This document shows positions 47,999 to 57,685 of a stretch of 64,000 nucleotides of DNA, one piece after another. Below the pieces are notes generated by a model that saw nothing but the letters and a program-made list of their open reading frames with translations, had not been told where the DNA came from and made no database searches. Origin of the DNA: Mesostigma viride (Eukaryota > Streptophyta > Mesostigmatophyceae > Mesostigmatales > Mesostigmataceae); NCBI GenBank assembly GCA_009746045.1, contig RPFO01000123.1, forward strand, positions 1,902,213 to 1,966,212. Reading direction: 5' to 3'. Position numbers and translations under genes: made by a program. How positions within the stretch are numbered: position 1 is the first letter of the stretch; each line of letters opens with the position of its first letter.

Positions 47999-48816
47999 AT
48001 TAATTACGACTCGGCTATTCCTAGCCTCGCGCCGTATTTCCTATTTCGACTTGGCCGACCCGGCCTCCGCCAAACATAGAAATCCACAAATATTTCGACT
48101 CGGCCTCCCAGGCCTACCCGCCGCAAATATTTCCGTGCCTCCGAGAGGATTCGAACCCGGTACCCCACTGGAGCGAACGCCAATCTTAGTTAAGTAATGC
48201 GATACGCATTACTTAACTAAACTTGGGCCGCGTGGGGAAATCCGGCGTTCCGCACACACCGCTCGTTACCGAGGTGACTCGATTAATTGCGACTCGGCTA
48301 GTCCCAGCCTCACGCCGTAATTCCTATTTCGACTTGGCCGACCCGGCCTCCGCCAAACACAGAAATCCACAAATATTTGGACTAGGCCTCCCAGGCCTAC
48401 CCGCCGCAAATATTTCCGTGCCTCCGAGAGGATTCGAACCCGGTACCCCACTGTCGAGCGAACGCCAATCTTAGTTAAGTAATGCGATACGCATTACTTT
48501 TGCATACTTGCACAGTATGCAAATGTAATGCGTATCGCATTACTTAACTAAAATTGGGCCGCGTGGGGAAATCCGGCGTTCCGCACACACCGCTCGTTAC
48601 CGAGGTAACTCGATTAATTACGACTCGGCTAGTCCCAGCCTCACGCCGTAATTCCTATTTCGACTTGGCCGACCCGGCCTCCGCCAAACATAGAAATCCA
48701 CAAATATATTTGGACTCGGCCTCCCAGGCCTACCCGCCGCAAATATTTCCGTGCCTCCGAGAGGATTCGAACCCTTGTTAAGTATGCAAAAGTAATGCGT
48801 ATTGCATTACTTAACT

Positions 48817-49070
48817 AAGATTGGCGTTCGCTCCTGGGGTACCGGGTTCGAATCCTCTCGGAGGCACGGAAATATTTGCGGCGGGTAGGCCTGGCCGGGA
48901 GGCCGAGTCGAAATATTTGTGGATTTCTATGTTTGGCGGAGGCCAGGTAGGCCAAGTCGAAATAGGAATTACGGCGTGAGGCTGGGACCTACCGAGTCGT
49001 AATTAATCGAGTCACTTCGGTAATGAGCGGTGTGTGCGGAACGCCGGATTTCCCCACGCGGCCCAATTTT
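48817..49070 (+). other. Inverted spacer of palindromic element 2 with B-box-like motif
   Basis: GGGTTCGAATCC lies about 30 bases from the palindrome edge and is followed by TCTCGGAGGCACGG. This gives a perfect B-box core, suggesting tRNA ancestry or a Pol III promoter. A full cloverleaf is not supported. Confidence 0.5.
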
Positions 49071-49875
49071 AGCGATACGCATTACTTTTGCATACTTGCA
49101 AGCATGCAAAAGTAATGCGTATTGCATTACTTAACTTATGCTTTGTTTCATTTGTAATAAAAACACTGGCCACTGAGACTGTCAGCCAGCTGTATCAACC
49201 CTGGCCAATTAAGACAGCCATGTTTATCCTGTTACCCTTAATCAATTACTTAAAAACAATAACCATAATGTTGGGGGTGCAGACCTGCGCATAACAATAA
49301 AGAATAAAATAAAACTGGAGTTAGTCTCCATGCTTTGCTGCAGACTAAGTCTCAAAGGCAATGTGAATACAACGTATGAATAAGCCTTGTAAACCTACGT
49401 TGGTGTGTGAATATAAATACTGCACGTGGGCTATTCAGACAGGACGGCTAGTCGAGTCTCATATGTTTCCCTATAGATAGGTACGTTGACCAGTACTTTG
49501 GGTACTAGGGTACGTGACAGACGTCAGTACCCAGTATACGTAGGGTCCTGGCATTGGACGACCGGTACTAGAGTATCCTAGATAGGGAACATACTGCAGT
49601 CCATATGAGTGGAGTGATCTGTGATCACAGGATGCTCAGTGTGACTAGACTGCTACCTGCATTCATGGTGCGGCCTCGGGCCAACGGTCTGCATGCACCC
49701 AACGGACCGTCACTGGCGGCGTAGCCAGTGAGAGGAACGTGTTGATAAAGGGTACATTGTAGACCTATTTTCTCATGAGCAAGCAAATTTTCATTGCCAA
49801 CAATCGTGCTCATTGCCAACACTCGTGCTCTCAAGCATTATACTACGTCGCGTGTAACTTTCAGTCCTAACTCCC

Positions 49876-50128
49876 ACCCCTCCAGTTTACACCTTAGTTG
49901 AGCTTCTGGGGGTCCTGCTTGTGGCGGAGGTATTCAGCTAGGCCACAGGTCGCGTCGCTGCTGCCATGCTGAGAGGGGGTCAGGTCGTCGTCCAGCGTCC
50001 AGGTGAGGTCGTGCAACCTCTTAAGCGACGAGAAAGGAACCACTGCATGCTTGTCCTCAGCGGGAGGGGAAGGTGTCAGAGCAGGACTGGTGGGGGAGCC
50101 GCCTTGTCCCGTGAGTGGGGTTTTTGTG
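49876..50128 (-). pseudogene. LINE ORF1 fragment
   Basis: The minus-strand peptide KRLHDLTWTLDDDLTPS ... EYLRHKQDPQK matches the C-terminal part of the ORF1 protein at 51392-52764. Broken frames and no stop in register. Confidence 0.8.
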
Positions 50129-50871
50129 AGCGTCTTCACACTTGAACCTTGGTCGTCACGATGAGTGGCGAGCCAATCGAGGGTCGTAGGCCTGGTGTGT
50201 CAGTAGATAAAGGTTGCTAGCCAAGCAGCCTATGTAGGGTCATTCCAGCCAGCAATACCAGGAGCTCACAAGCTCGCTGACGAGTTGCTGTGCAAATCGT
50301 ACTATTGCCTTCCTTGCAAGATTTCATGTCTGGTTCATCGTCTAACGGCAACGGCGCGGGAGAAGCACCTGGGTGACCAGCGTGATACGCAAGCTTTCTA
50401 GATATCCCTACCGTAACCAAGCAAACGCTCCCACATAATTCGCGCAAGCTGCCTATATTGCAAGGGCTTGGCAGAAGAGGGGTGGGTGGCGGTGTCGGGA
50501 GGAGGCAACAGGCCAGCGGCGGCGGACCCAATTGTTCAACGGGCTCGCGTCGTCGTGTCCGGGCGGGCGAGGCAGGGCGGGTGGCGGTAGAATCTTGAGC
50601 CCGTGCACGCGGCTACGTGACGCGCTTGCAGCTACTTCCAACGGCGTGGAGGTTGCCTACCAGGGCGGCCATATATCACAACCGCAGCGCTATCTAGACC
50701 TTGCCAGGGAAGCGCTCAGCCAGATTGTGGCGACGGCGCTACTAAGCACGAGACTGTTTATCCTCTGCATGGGTGGCGACAGCTGTGCTAGCTGGGGGAG
50801 GGGGTACCGGAGTCCGACATAATCCGGAAGGCGCGCGCTCGCGATCGAGGTTGTGTCGCGTGGGTACCGAT
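50129..50871 (+). pseudogene. Decayed C-type leader and first ORF
   Basis: 50133-50290 matches 22372-22530, and 50330-50870 matches the ORF at 14820-15800 (MSGSSSN start, EEGWVAVSGGGNRPAAADP, LAREALSQIVATAL). Many small indels. It shows leader and ORF joined, as expected for an undisturbed C-type 5' end. Confidence 0.75.
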
Positions 50872-50884
50872 ATTTAGTAACCTT

Positions 50885-53019
50885 AATTAATTAATTAATT
50901 AATTATCAACATCGCTCCGTTGGGAGTCAATGTAGCACATATCCCTGAGAAGGGGCATATGGCTACATCCTAGGCTACTTCATCCAAGGGTGGGAATGTA
51001 AGCTACCCGTGCTCTAGGTGCACCAGGGCACCCGCACCACCATGCTGTCTCAGGTTCAACCCGCCCAAGGGGGGGATCCTGGCACGGGGGAGGAAGATCA
51101 TCATGGCTATACAAGAGCTAGGACATGGCTTCTCGACAGAGAGCATCTCTCTGCATGGCATAGCATGGCTAAATTCTTAATGCAACATCCATGGGGGTCC
51201 CATTATGGCATGGCTTGGCTAAACATAGCCAGGGCGTAGCATGGCTGTACTAGGACTAGGCTAAGGCTATGGCTGGTTGTGTACCGTGCGTTGGCGGCAC
51301 ATGACTAGGTGTGTTGGCACAGCTAGGCAAACATTCTAGGCATGGCTGCCTTAGCGGCAGTGACGCCAATGGTTACAAGCTAGGGCTATTGCTATTCTAG
51401 CCCGCTGGGGGCGTCAGTCCACATCTTGTGGTTGATCATCAGGTTCCCGCCCCTCCAGTACACCTTGGGCTTCTGGGGGTCCTGCTTATGGCGGAGGTAT
51501 TCCGGCCACAGGTCGCGTCGCTGCTGTTGTTGAGCGGGGGTGAGGTCGTCATCCAGCGTCCAGGTGAGGTCGTGCAACCGCTTGCGACGAGAGAGGAACC
51601 GCTGCTTATCCTCAGGGGAGGGGAAGGTGAGTAGGACTGGTGGGGGAGCCGCCTTGTCCCGTGAGTGGGGAAGGCGGTGGCACCCGCTCAGTGCTACCTC
51701 ACCTACCAGGCCCATGAGGGTAAGAAGCTGGTTCTTGAGCTCGTCAGCAAGAGAGGTTGACGTCTCACCTGGCTTCTGGGGGAAGCGACGTAGCACCACT
51801 CGGCACTCGCGGCGAGCGCGGTCGGTGACCTCCCGTTGCTGGGCCTGGCGGTGGTTCTCCAGCTCCTGGAGCTTTGTGGCGATGGCGTCGGTGGTGGAGG
51901 CGGTCGCTGACCGCAGCAGGTCCGCGTAGGAGAGCGGCGGGAGGTCGCCAGCATCCTGCCGGGGTGGCTGGGATGCAATGGTGGCCGACGGTCTGCTCCG
52001 CTATCTTGGGGACCTGTGTGGCCAGGGCCTCGGTGTGGGCGGTGATGGCCTCAAGCTTCTTCAGGAGCACGCCACACTTGCCATCCACCTGGTTAAGGCG
52101 AGAGACAAGTGCAACATGCGTTTCCGAAGCCTGCGCCGCGGTGTGTACGTAGCGCCGTGAACTGGGGTTGTAGCTTGTGGACGACCTTGGTTTCCACGTT
52201 GGAGACCCGGGCCTCGACCTTGTTGAGCGTGGTGTTCAGCGATGTCAGCTGCTCGGCCAGCGGCCAGGTCATGTGCTCCTTCAGCACTGCGCGGAGGTCA
52301 TCCTTGCAGAGGGAGGAAGCCGATGGGGCTGCCGGCTGTGCGGGGGCTGGGGTGCGGAGCGTGCGGGTGATGTCGGTGAGGGGGATCTGGAATTGGCTGG
52401 TCAAGATAATCAGGCGTTGTTGTACTTCGTCCAAAGCATAGAGCCAGGACATGTCTCCATTGTAGTCGATAGCCGCCCCCCTCTTGGGCACGAAGAGCTT
52501 CCGCTCCTGTTCGAGGAACTGGAGAACCTCAATGCATTCCTGCGGCGACAATTCTTGCCACCCGGTGAAGCCGAATCGTCGGTCGCCGGGGAGGAACTGG
52601 CTCCATTTGCGAGGTTTCTTGGGCTCAGGCGAGGCGCTGGGCGATGGGGCTGCTGGCAGTGGGTTGGCGAGCCCAGGCGGCTGGGCAAGAACGATGGCGA
52701 GCGGGTCGGGCTGGGAGCCGGTAAGCTCCTTTTCCAAACCCCGTTTTGCTTTAGGGGTCGTCATAGCTGCCTGTCACGTGATAACTTCGGCAATACTGCG
52801 TTTCAGCCGTAACCGATTATACTGGCGGGTGCGTCTCAAAAAAGCGCATCGAATGCAAGTGGTCTGACCGAATTTGGGGCTCAGATGCAAAAGATCTGAA
52901 CTCCGCCGTCAGCCATACCGCCGTCAGCCATTTTCGTAATTGTAAGCGCAAGGTTATATATTAAACTTATACAATTATAACATGGTTGTCTCCTTGATAA
53001 TTAACATGAATCCGTTGGG
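50885..53019 (-). mobile_element. Full-length ORF1-only LINE (non-autonomous)
   Basis: Minus strand: 5' UTR (53019-52765), ORF1 (52764-51392 with two frameshifts), 3' UTR (51391-50906) and a TTAA tail (50905-50881). A 13-bp perfect duplication, ATTTAGTAACCTT (50872-50884 and 53020-53032), brackets it; its last bases merge with the tail. There is no endonuclease or RT ORF between ORF1 and the tail. The element at 27839-28340 has the same ORF1-to-3' UTR junction. Confidence 0.85.
51392..52764 (-). pseudogene. LINE ORF1 protein, L1-ORF1p-like (two frameshifts)
   Basis: Start ATG 52764 (MTTPKAKRGLEKELTG). The N-terminal third is Pro/Ala-rich and basic. The middle is coiled-coil-like (LTSLNTTLNKVEARVSNVET; AQASETHVALVSRLNQVDGK; LQELENHRQAQQREVTDRA) across two frameshifts near 52100 and 51960. 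Then comes an RRM-like segment (VVLRRFPQKP, VLLTFPSPEDKQRFLSRR) and a C-terminal domain (LHDLTWTLDDDLTPAQ, KVYWRGGNLMINHKMW). This coiled coil - RRM - CTD order is that of L1-type ORF1 proteins, nucleic-acid-binding trimers that coat LINE RNA. Confidence 0.8.
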
Positions 53020-53032
53020 ATTTAGTAACCTT

Positions 53033-54118
53033 CAACGCCTATACACAAAGAGGAGGGAGGGCGCGCTATGTAGCTCTTCTCTCACTGCCTCAATTTGTGG
53101 GCAGGCCACAGATCGAGGACTCCCTCTGCGCATCATGGTGCAGGGGCCCCAACTGTGGGTGCAATGAGACGACATGAAGTACCAAAAGCGTAGCGGATGT
53201 AGTAAGGCTGCCCCATCGATCATCCAACGGCCACACTTATAGGCTTCAAACTCATAATTGATGCTGCCGCTTTGGGAGAATATGAAGGCCTCTCCCAGAG
53301 CCTGAGGGTGAGAGCAGCTACACAATTTAACCATTAAACACGTGCTCGGACCGTTGGAGACGCTTGCGGAGTTTTAACCCCGAGGGAGGGAGGGAGGGAG
53401 GGAGGGAGGGAGGGAGGGAGGGAGGGAGGGAGGGAGGGAGGGAGGGAGGGAGGGAGGGAGGGAGGGAGGGAGGGAGGGAGGGAGGGAGGGAGGGAGGGAG
53501 GGAGGGAGGGAGGGAGGGAGGGAGGGAGGGAGGGAGGGAGGGAGGATTGATGGATATAGATGGGTGCAAACGTTTCCCATGGCCATCCAAATGATATGCT
53601 GCAGGGACGCCCATGCACAGCGCCCTTCAGGGTACAAATCAGCTCGCAAGTTGCCTAGCGGCGGCATGCATGTGCATCCGTCTTACCATGAAGCTGTTTC
53701 AGCTAGGAAACAGCTGTCTGTCCCGGGAGGTTTCTCGTCAAACCAGGCATATCCCTTATTGAACGTTAGCCAGCCATATGAGTTTCTCATGTTCACGGCT
53801 ACACATTAACTAATTAGTAAGCACGTGACTGCGTCACGTGGGTGTCAATACAAAGTATAGGAACCTCCAACGCTTTACACAACGATGAGGGAGGGCGCCC
53901 TAGCTTCTCTAACTGCCCCAAGTGGGCGGCAGGCCACAGAGTGCTCACATGTTGCCACCTCCATTCATTTCCATCATCCTGAGCGACTCGACAAACGTGG
54001 ATTATAAGATATGACAGGGGGCTCGAGCTACCATGGTCCGGATTCTTCCAGATTTCTGGCCTGCGCTGGTTGTCTCTTTGATATCCCCTATTGGATTATC
54101 AGGCCAGTGAGGATGCCA
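53033..54118. other. Intergenic region with repeats
   Basis: It holds the GGGA tract (53383-53545) and two related segments (about 53030-53115 and 53863-53950, sharing GGGAGGGCGC...CT and GGCAGGCCACAGA words), the second preceded by the palindrome CACGTGACTGCGTCACGTG also seen near the LINE end at 1.73 kb. No gene recognised. Confidence 0.5.
53383..53545. repeat. (GGGA)n microsatellite
   Basis: About 40 uninterrupted copies of a 4-base unit. The Leu-Pro-Pro-Ser and Glu-Gly-Gly-Arg frames through it are artefacts. Confidence 0.98.
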
Positions 54119-56585
54119 CTAACTCAGCGGCTTCAGCTGCTTGCTGGCAGCCATGCGCTCCTTGCCCGTCCGGAGCCCCCGCTCCACCGGTTGCGCGTGG
54201 CCCACTTTCCCAAGCCCGGTGGGTGGCATGTCGACGTACACAGCCTCGTACGTGCCCGACCCCACCACGTACGTCTCGTGCCACATGCCGTACATCCCAT
54301 GGTGCTCCATGTGCTTGTGGAACACCACGCGGCGCGACTGGTGGCCCTTGTTCGTGCGCGACCAGCGGTCCAAGTGGTCGTGGCTGCGCCAGTACTGGAT
54401 GGACAGGCCACGAAAGGGGGTGCCGTAGCGCTCCACGTGCTCCAGGCCGGAGGAGGGGTCGGCCAATGCCTCGTCCTCCAGGGCCCTCAGACCACCCTGG
54501 CCATCGTAAACACATACTAGTAGTAAGCACACTGTAAGTAACATATCGTCTTATACGTGTAGTAGTATAAGGTAGTCTCATGGATATGGTAAGCAGATAG
54601 CAAGCGCATCGTAAGCACATCGAAAGTCACCTCATAGTCATAAAAAATTGAACACTTAGGACCCAATTCAACATGGCGAATAGCGGGCATGGCGTTGAGG
54701 CCATAGCTGCGTAAGCATGCATCATGCACTGACCAAGTACTGCTTCGCACATAGAGGAGGAGGATGATCCTACAGTAGGAGGATGATGATCAAGAAAGCT
54801 GCCTCACTTTCCATGCATAAATGAGGTGCCTGATCGGGCAGCTATCCATAGGGCCAGCACACGGCAGCCATAAGTCGCCAGCAGAAGGCATCCACAGGGC
54901 CGCCTACAGCCAGATGTGGAGCGGATGCCAGCTCCGTGGGTGCTCGCGGCATGTATTGACAAGAAGGGGGGACGTGTGAGGGTCAACCTGGGGCAGGGAT
55001 CCAGGTGGTAGAGACGTTGGGGTGCATGCACCCTTCAGCTTTTCTCTGGGTGACATTTTCACGCAGAGAAAGCGTACTCGTGGGCTAGTACCTGCCTTAG
55101 ACACTGCATCCGCAAACACATCATCATTTGCCACGACACACCGCCTGCTTATCTTGGCCACGGTGCATGCAGACAAACACAACTGAGGCTATTCTCACCC
55201 GCAACATTGACAGTGTCCGGAAGTTGCGGATGGCAGTCCACAGCGAAGGGTAGCGGAACCCGATCAGCAGCACGCAGAACGAGGCACCCGCGTCCGATGA
55301 CGTGCTCGTCAGTGGGTGAGTTGAGGATGGCGGCAAGGCAGTGGACGATGGTGTCATGCCGGGAGTAGAGAGCGCGCCGGTTCGGTTCGCGCCAGCGAGG
55401 CCGCTCGAGCTATCTGCAGATGGGGAAGTGCTTGCGGCCAGTGCCTGGGAGGTGGTCGGTGCCAAGGCAGCTAATTCTGTGGTTGTATCTGAAGTATTTG
55501 GTGCGGATGGCAGGGAGGGGAGGGTCTGGGAGGGCGCAGGATTAGCCTTGACGACGGGGTGGAAGTAGCCGCCCTTGAACGCGGTGTAAGCGCCCAGGCG
55601 AAGGGGTGGCCTGGTGGGGGAGCAAATACGTGCAGGTGATGGCACACCACACATGGTCAGTAGACTGTGGGCCTATTATCGTACGCAAGACAAGCAAGGG
55701 CCGGTCGCATGAGCACGGCATGGTACAGGCAACGGTGAGGTCAACCTTCGCGATAGGTAGCGTTGAGAGCACTACCAGTCGCCCGTAGTGTGGTATACAG
55801 TCATACCAGCGTTAAGTTACGATCGCCGCCAAAATCTGGGCGTCGTAACTTAACGCGGGTACGTAACTTAACGCGCGTACGCAACTTAACGCGGATACGT
55901 AACCTTAACGGTTTAATTAGGGTGGCAGCCCATCCCCTCTTCCTCTGACGGACTTCTATACGGCAATCGAGAGCTTTATTCAAGCCCGATCCAGCTGCTG
56001 CATCGAAGTCGCCAAGTCCATTTTCCCGGCCAGATATTCTGCAAAAGGTGGGCGGTTAGATATACGCCGCCAAAATTTGGGCTTCGTAACTAAAAGCGGG
56101 TACGTAACTTAACGTGGGTATGACTGTAGTGGGGATGAGCCAGGCTGCTTACAGTGTGGTGTGGCGGTAATGAGCCAAGGTGAGCTTAACATGCCCTGCC
56201 AGCACCACAGAGATCAGCAATAGGGTTCTGGTGTAGCGGGGCGGGGGGCTGGGGGGACAAAAAATGTTTGTGCCATTAGTGGGGACGTCAAGCCCCCCTC
56301 CCTGTTTTCATAAACGGCCTAATGCTGGCATGTGTGTCCTGCAAGCGAAAGACGTATGCACGGATGTACCCATGACACTCTGTGCACCGCACTTTCCTTG
56401 TGCACAGGCACACGTAAAGCACGCGCAACTTGGTTTCTCGTGGCCGCGTCGTCCGATGAAGGACTCAAGGAAAGCGGGCGTTCAACTTACTGCTGCCACG
56501 ACGACAAAAACTTGCTGGCGAGCACAAAACCGCCGACCACGGCACCCGCGGCTGTGGCGCTGAGAACGATGACCGCAGTCTGCAT
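54119..56585 (-). CDS. DUF4188 / af470-like monooxygenase family protein (3 exons)
   Basis: Exons on minus: 56585-56491, 55610-55199, 54496-54119. Junctions are CA|GTAAGT, CACCAG|G, CGG|GTGAGA and GGCCAG|G, with phases 2 and 0 that join correctly; about 294 residues. Exon 1 begins MQTAVIVLSATAAGAVVGGF, one probable membrane helix. Exon 2 has FHPVV, a long Ser/Thr/Pro/Ala-rich insert, then FCVLLIGFRYPSLWTAIRNF. Exon 3 has IQYWRSHDHLDRWSR, GMWHETYVVGSGTYEAVYV and MPPTGLGKV, the signature of the family (ferredoxin-like dimeric fold, known from a fungal terpenoid monooxygenase). Substrate unknown; the fit is from memory of the family pattern. Intron 1 contains a MITE. Confidence 0.75.
55798..56126. 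mobile_element. Tc1/mariner-like MITE (329 bp)
   Basis: Inverted ends CAGTCATACC / GGTATGACTG with inner CGTTAAGTTACG / CGTAACTTAACG parts, flanked by TA on both sides (55796-55797, 56127-56128). The interior repeats GTACGTAACTTAACGC several times. No transposase. It lies within intron 1 of the DUF4188-family gene. Confidence 0.8.
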
Positions 56586-57685
56586 CGAAAGCAAGCGTCA
56601 CGCGACTCCTCCACCCCCCCGGGGCCCGGCACACACGCGCACAGTGAGGGGAAATGCCATGTCAGATCCCACGTACCATCGGAAACAGGTACCGTATGGC
56701 CATTAACTCGGCCACCAAAGGAGTACCCCCTTGAAACTTCGCGCATGTGCCTGCCACTGGGCACAGTAAAGCAGCCACACGCGCATTTAACGGTTCGATC
56801 TGTACGCCCCACCTTGGAATGCATTGCAGGCATGCAGCTGGTGGTTCTCTAGTGCGTTTGAACGATCTTCAAGAGCGATCAGGGAGTTAGATTCGCCACG
56901 CGCAGGATGTTCCAGTGGCAGCAACCCCCGAAGCTAAGTCTATATATAAAGAACGACCAGCGCCAATCAATGTCTTCTCTGCATCAGGCGTTTTCTTGAT
57001 AGGACACGTACCGCGAAGTCACGTGCATGAGACGTCCATACGCACGTACGTTATTCCAATATATTCAATATGCTGTATGTATACATATATAATATTGAGT
57101 AACCGGGAATTTCTGCGCCATGATTATCAAGGCTCAGATTGCCAGAAGTTGATATGATACATATCGGCATGAGCCATGTGCTGTAAATTTCTCGAGTGTG
57201 CTTTGAACGCTTGTAAAACGAGGACGGCCAACAGGATGGTGGGGGTGATCGGACCTCTGCATCTGCGCCTTGACTGGTGAAATTTTGCGAGCGCGCGACT
57301 CGCAAGTGCCTCGCGCACGTGACCCCGGCGCCAGGTTAATTGTTGACCACGGTTCGAGACTTGACCGCACACAGGCACGCGCAGGAAGTAAAGATATTTG
57401 GGAGGGCCGTACCATGAATGCCCGCATAATTATTTACAACAACCGCTTTTCTCCGGGCCAAATGTGTGTGACCTGCCTCTCAACAAACAAACACGAATAT
57501 ATGCGTCAATGGCCGTCGTCTGAAAGGAGAAAGAGGCGACATGTTGTGATAAATTGATGAGGGTGTTGCAGGTAGTCGTAGGTTACTGCTTCTTAATGAA
57601 GGGCGGAACGCTATAACAAATGCTGAGCTGTGCTTATTGACATTACAATTACAAGGCATTTGCTACCAAAAACTCAATTGGAGAC
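56586..57685. promoter_or_regulatory. Divergent intergenic region between the two cellular genes
   Basis: 1.1 kb between start codons on opposite strands, so it should hold both promoters. A TATATATAAA lies at about 56940, but it is 740 bases from the plus-strand ATG and its role is unknown. No ORF or RNA gene recognised. Confidence 0.45.

Larger units (their letters stand above)
47190..49136. mobile_element. Tandem palindromic TRIM-like element 2
   Basis: Flanked by the 5-bp duplication TATGC (47185-47189, 49137-49141). Palindromes of 31-77 bp built on AGTTAAGTAATGCGATACG (47190-47265, 48188-48218, 48473-48549, partial 48777-48816, partial 49071-49136) alternate with four spacers of about 250 bp: 47266-48187 (enlarged by the hAT-like insertion), 48219-48472, 48550-48776 and the inverted 48817-49070. 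It has the same plan as the element at 2451-3811, including a final inverted spacer, but different sequence. Each spacer has a B-box-like GGTTCGAATCC at the same relative place. Confidence 0.8.
46854..49872 (+). mobile_element. Element A3: 3' part of an A-type element (RNase H end, 3' UTR, LTR)
   Basis: 46854-46970 encodes degraded RNase H C-terminus on plus (VILK, then remnants of the SSWTHVDDEDNPADALTK region). The 3' UTR follows to 47189 and resumes at 49137-49318 after the tandem palindromic element. The LTR spans 49319-49872, starting AGTTAG and ending CTAACT, with TATAAATA at 49412-49419. The 5' part is missing. This element is older than the chromovirus inserted in it. Confidence 0.85.

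Noticed and set aside
48817-48880. A tRNA gene in the spacer with GGGTTCGAATCC
   Set aside because: Only the B-box part fits; the T-stem does not pair fully and no acceptor, D or anticodon arms can be drawn.
53327-53667. ORFs of Leu-Pro-Pro-Ser and Glu-Gly-Gly-Arg repeats
   Set aside because: Translation of the GGGA microsatellite.
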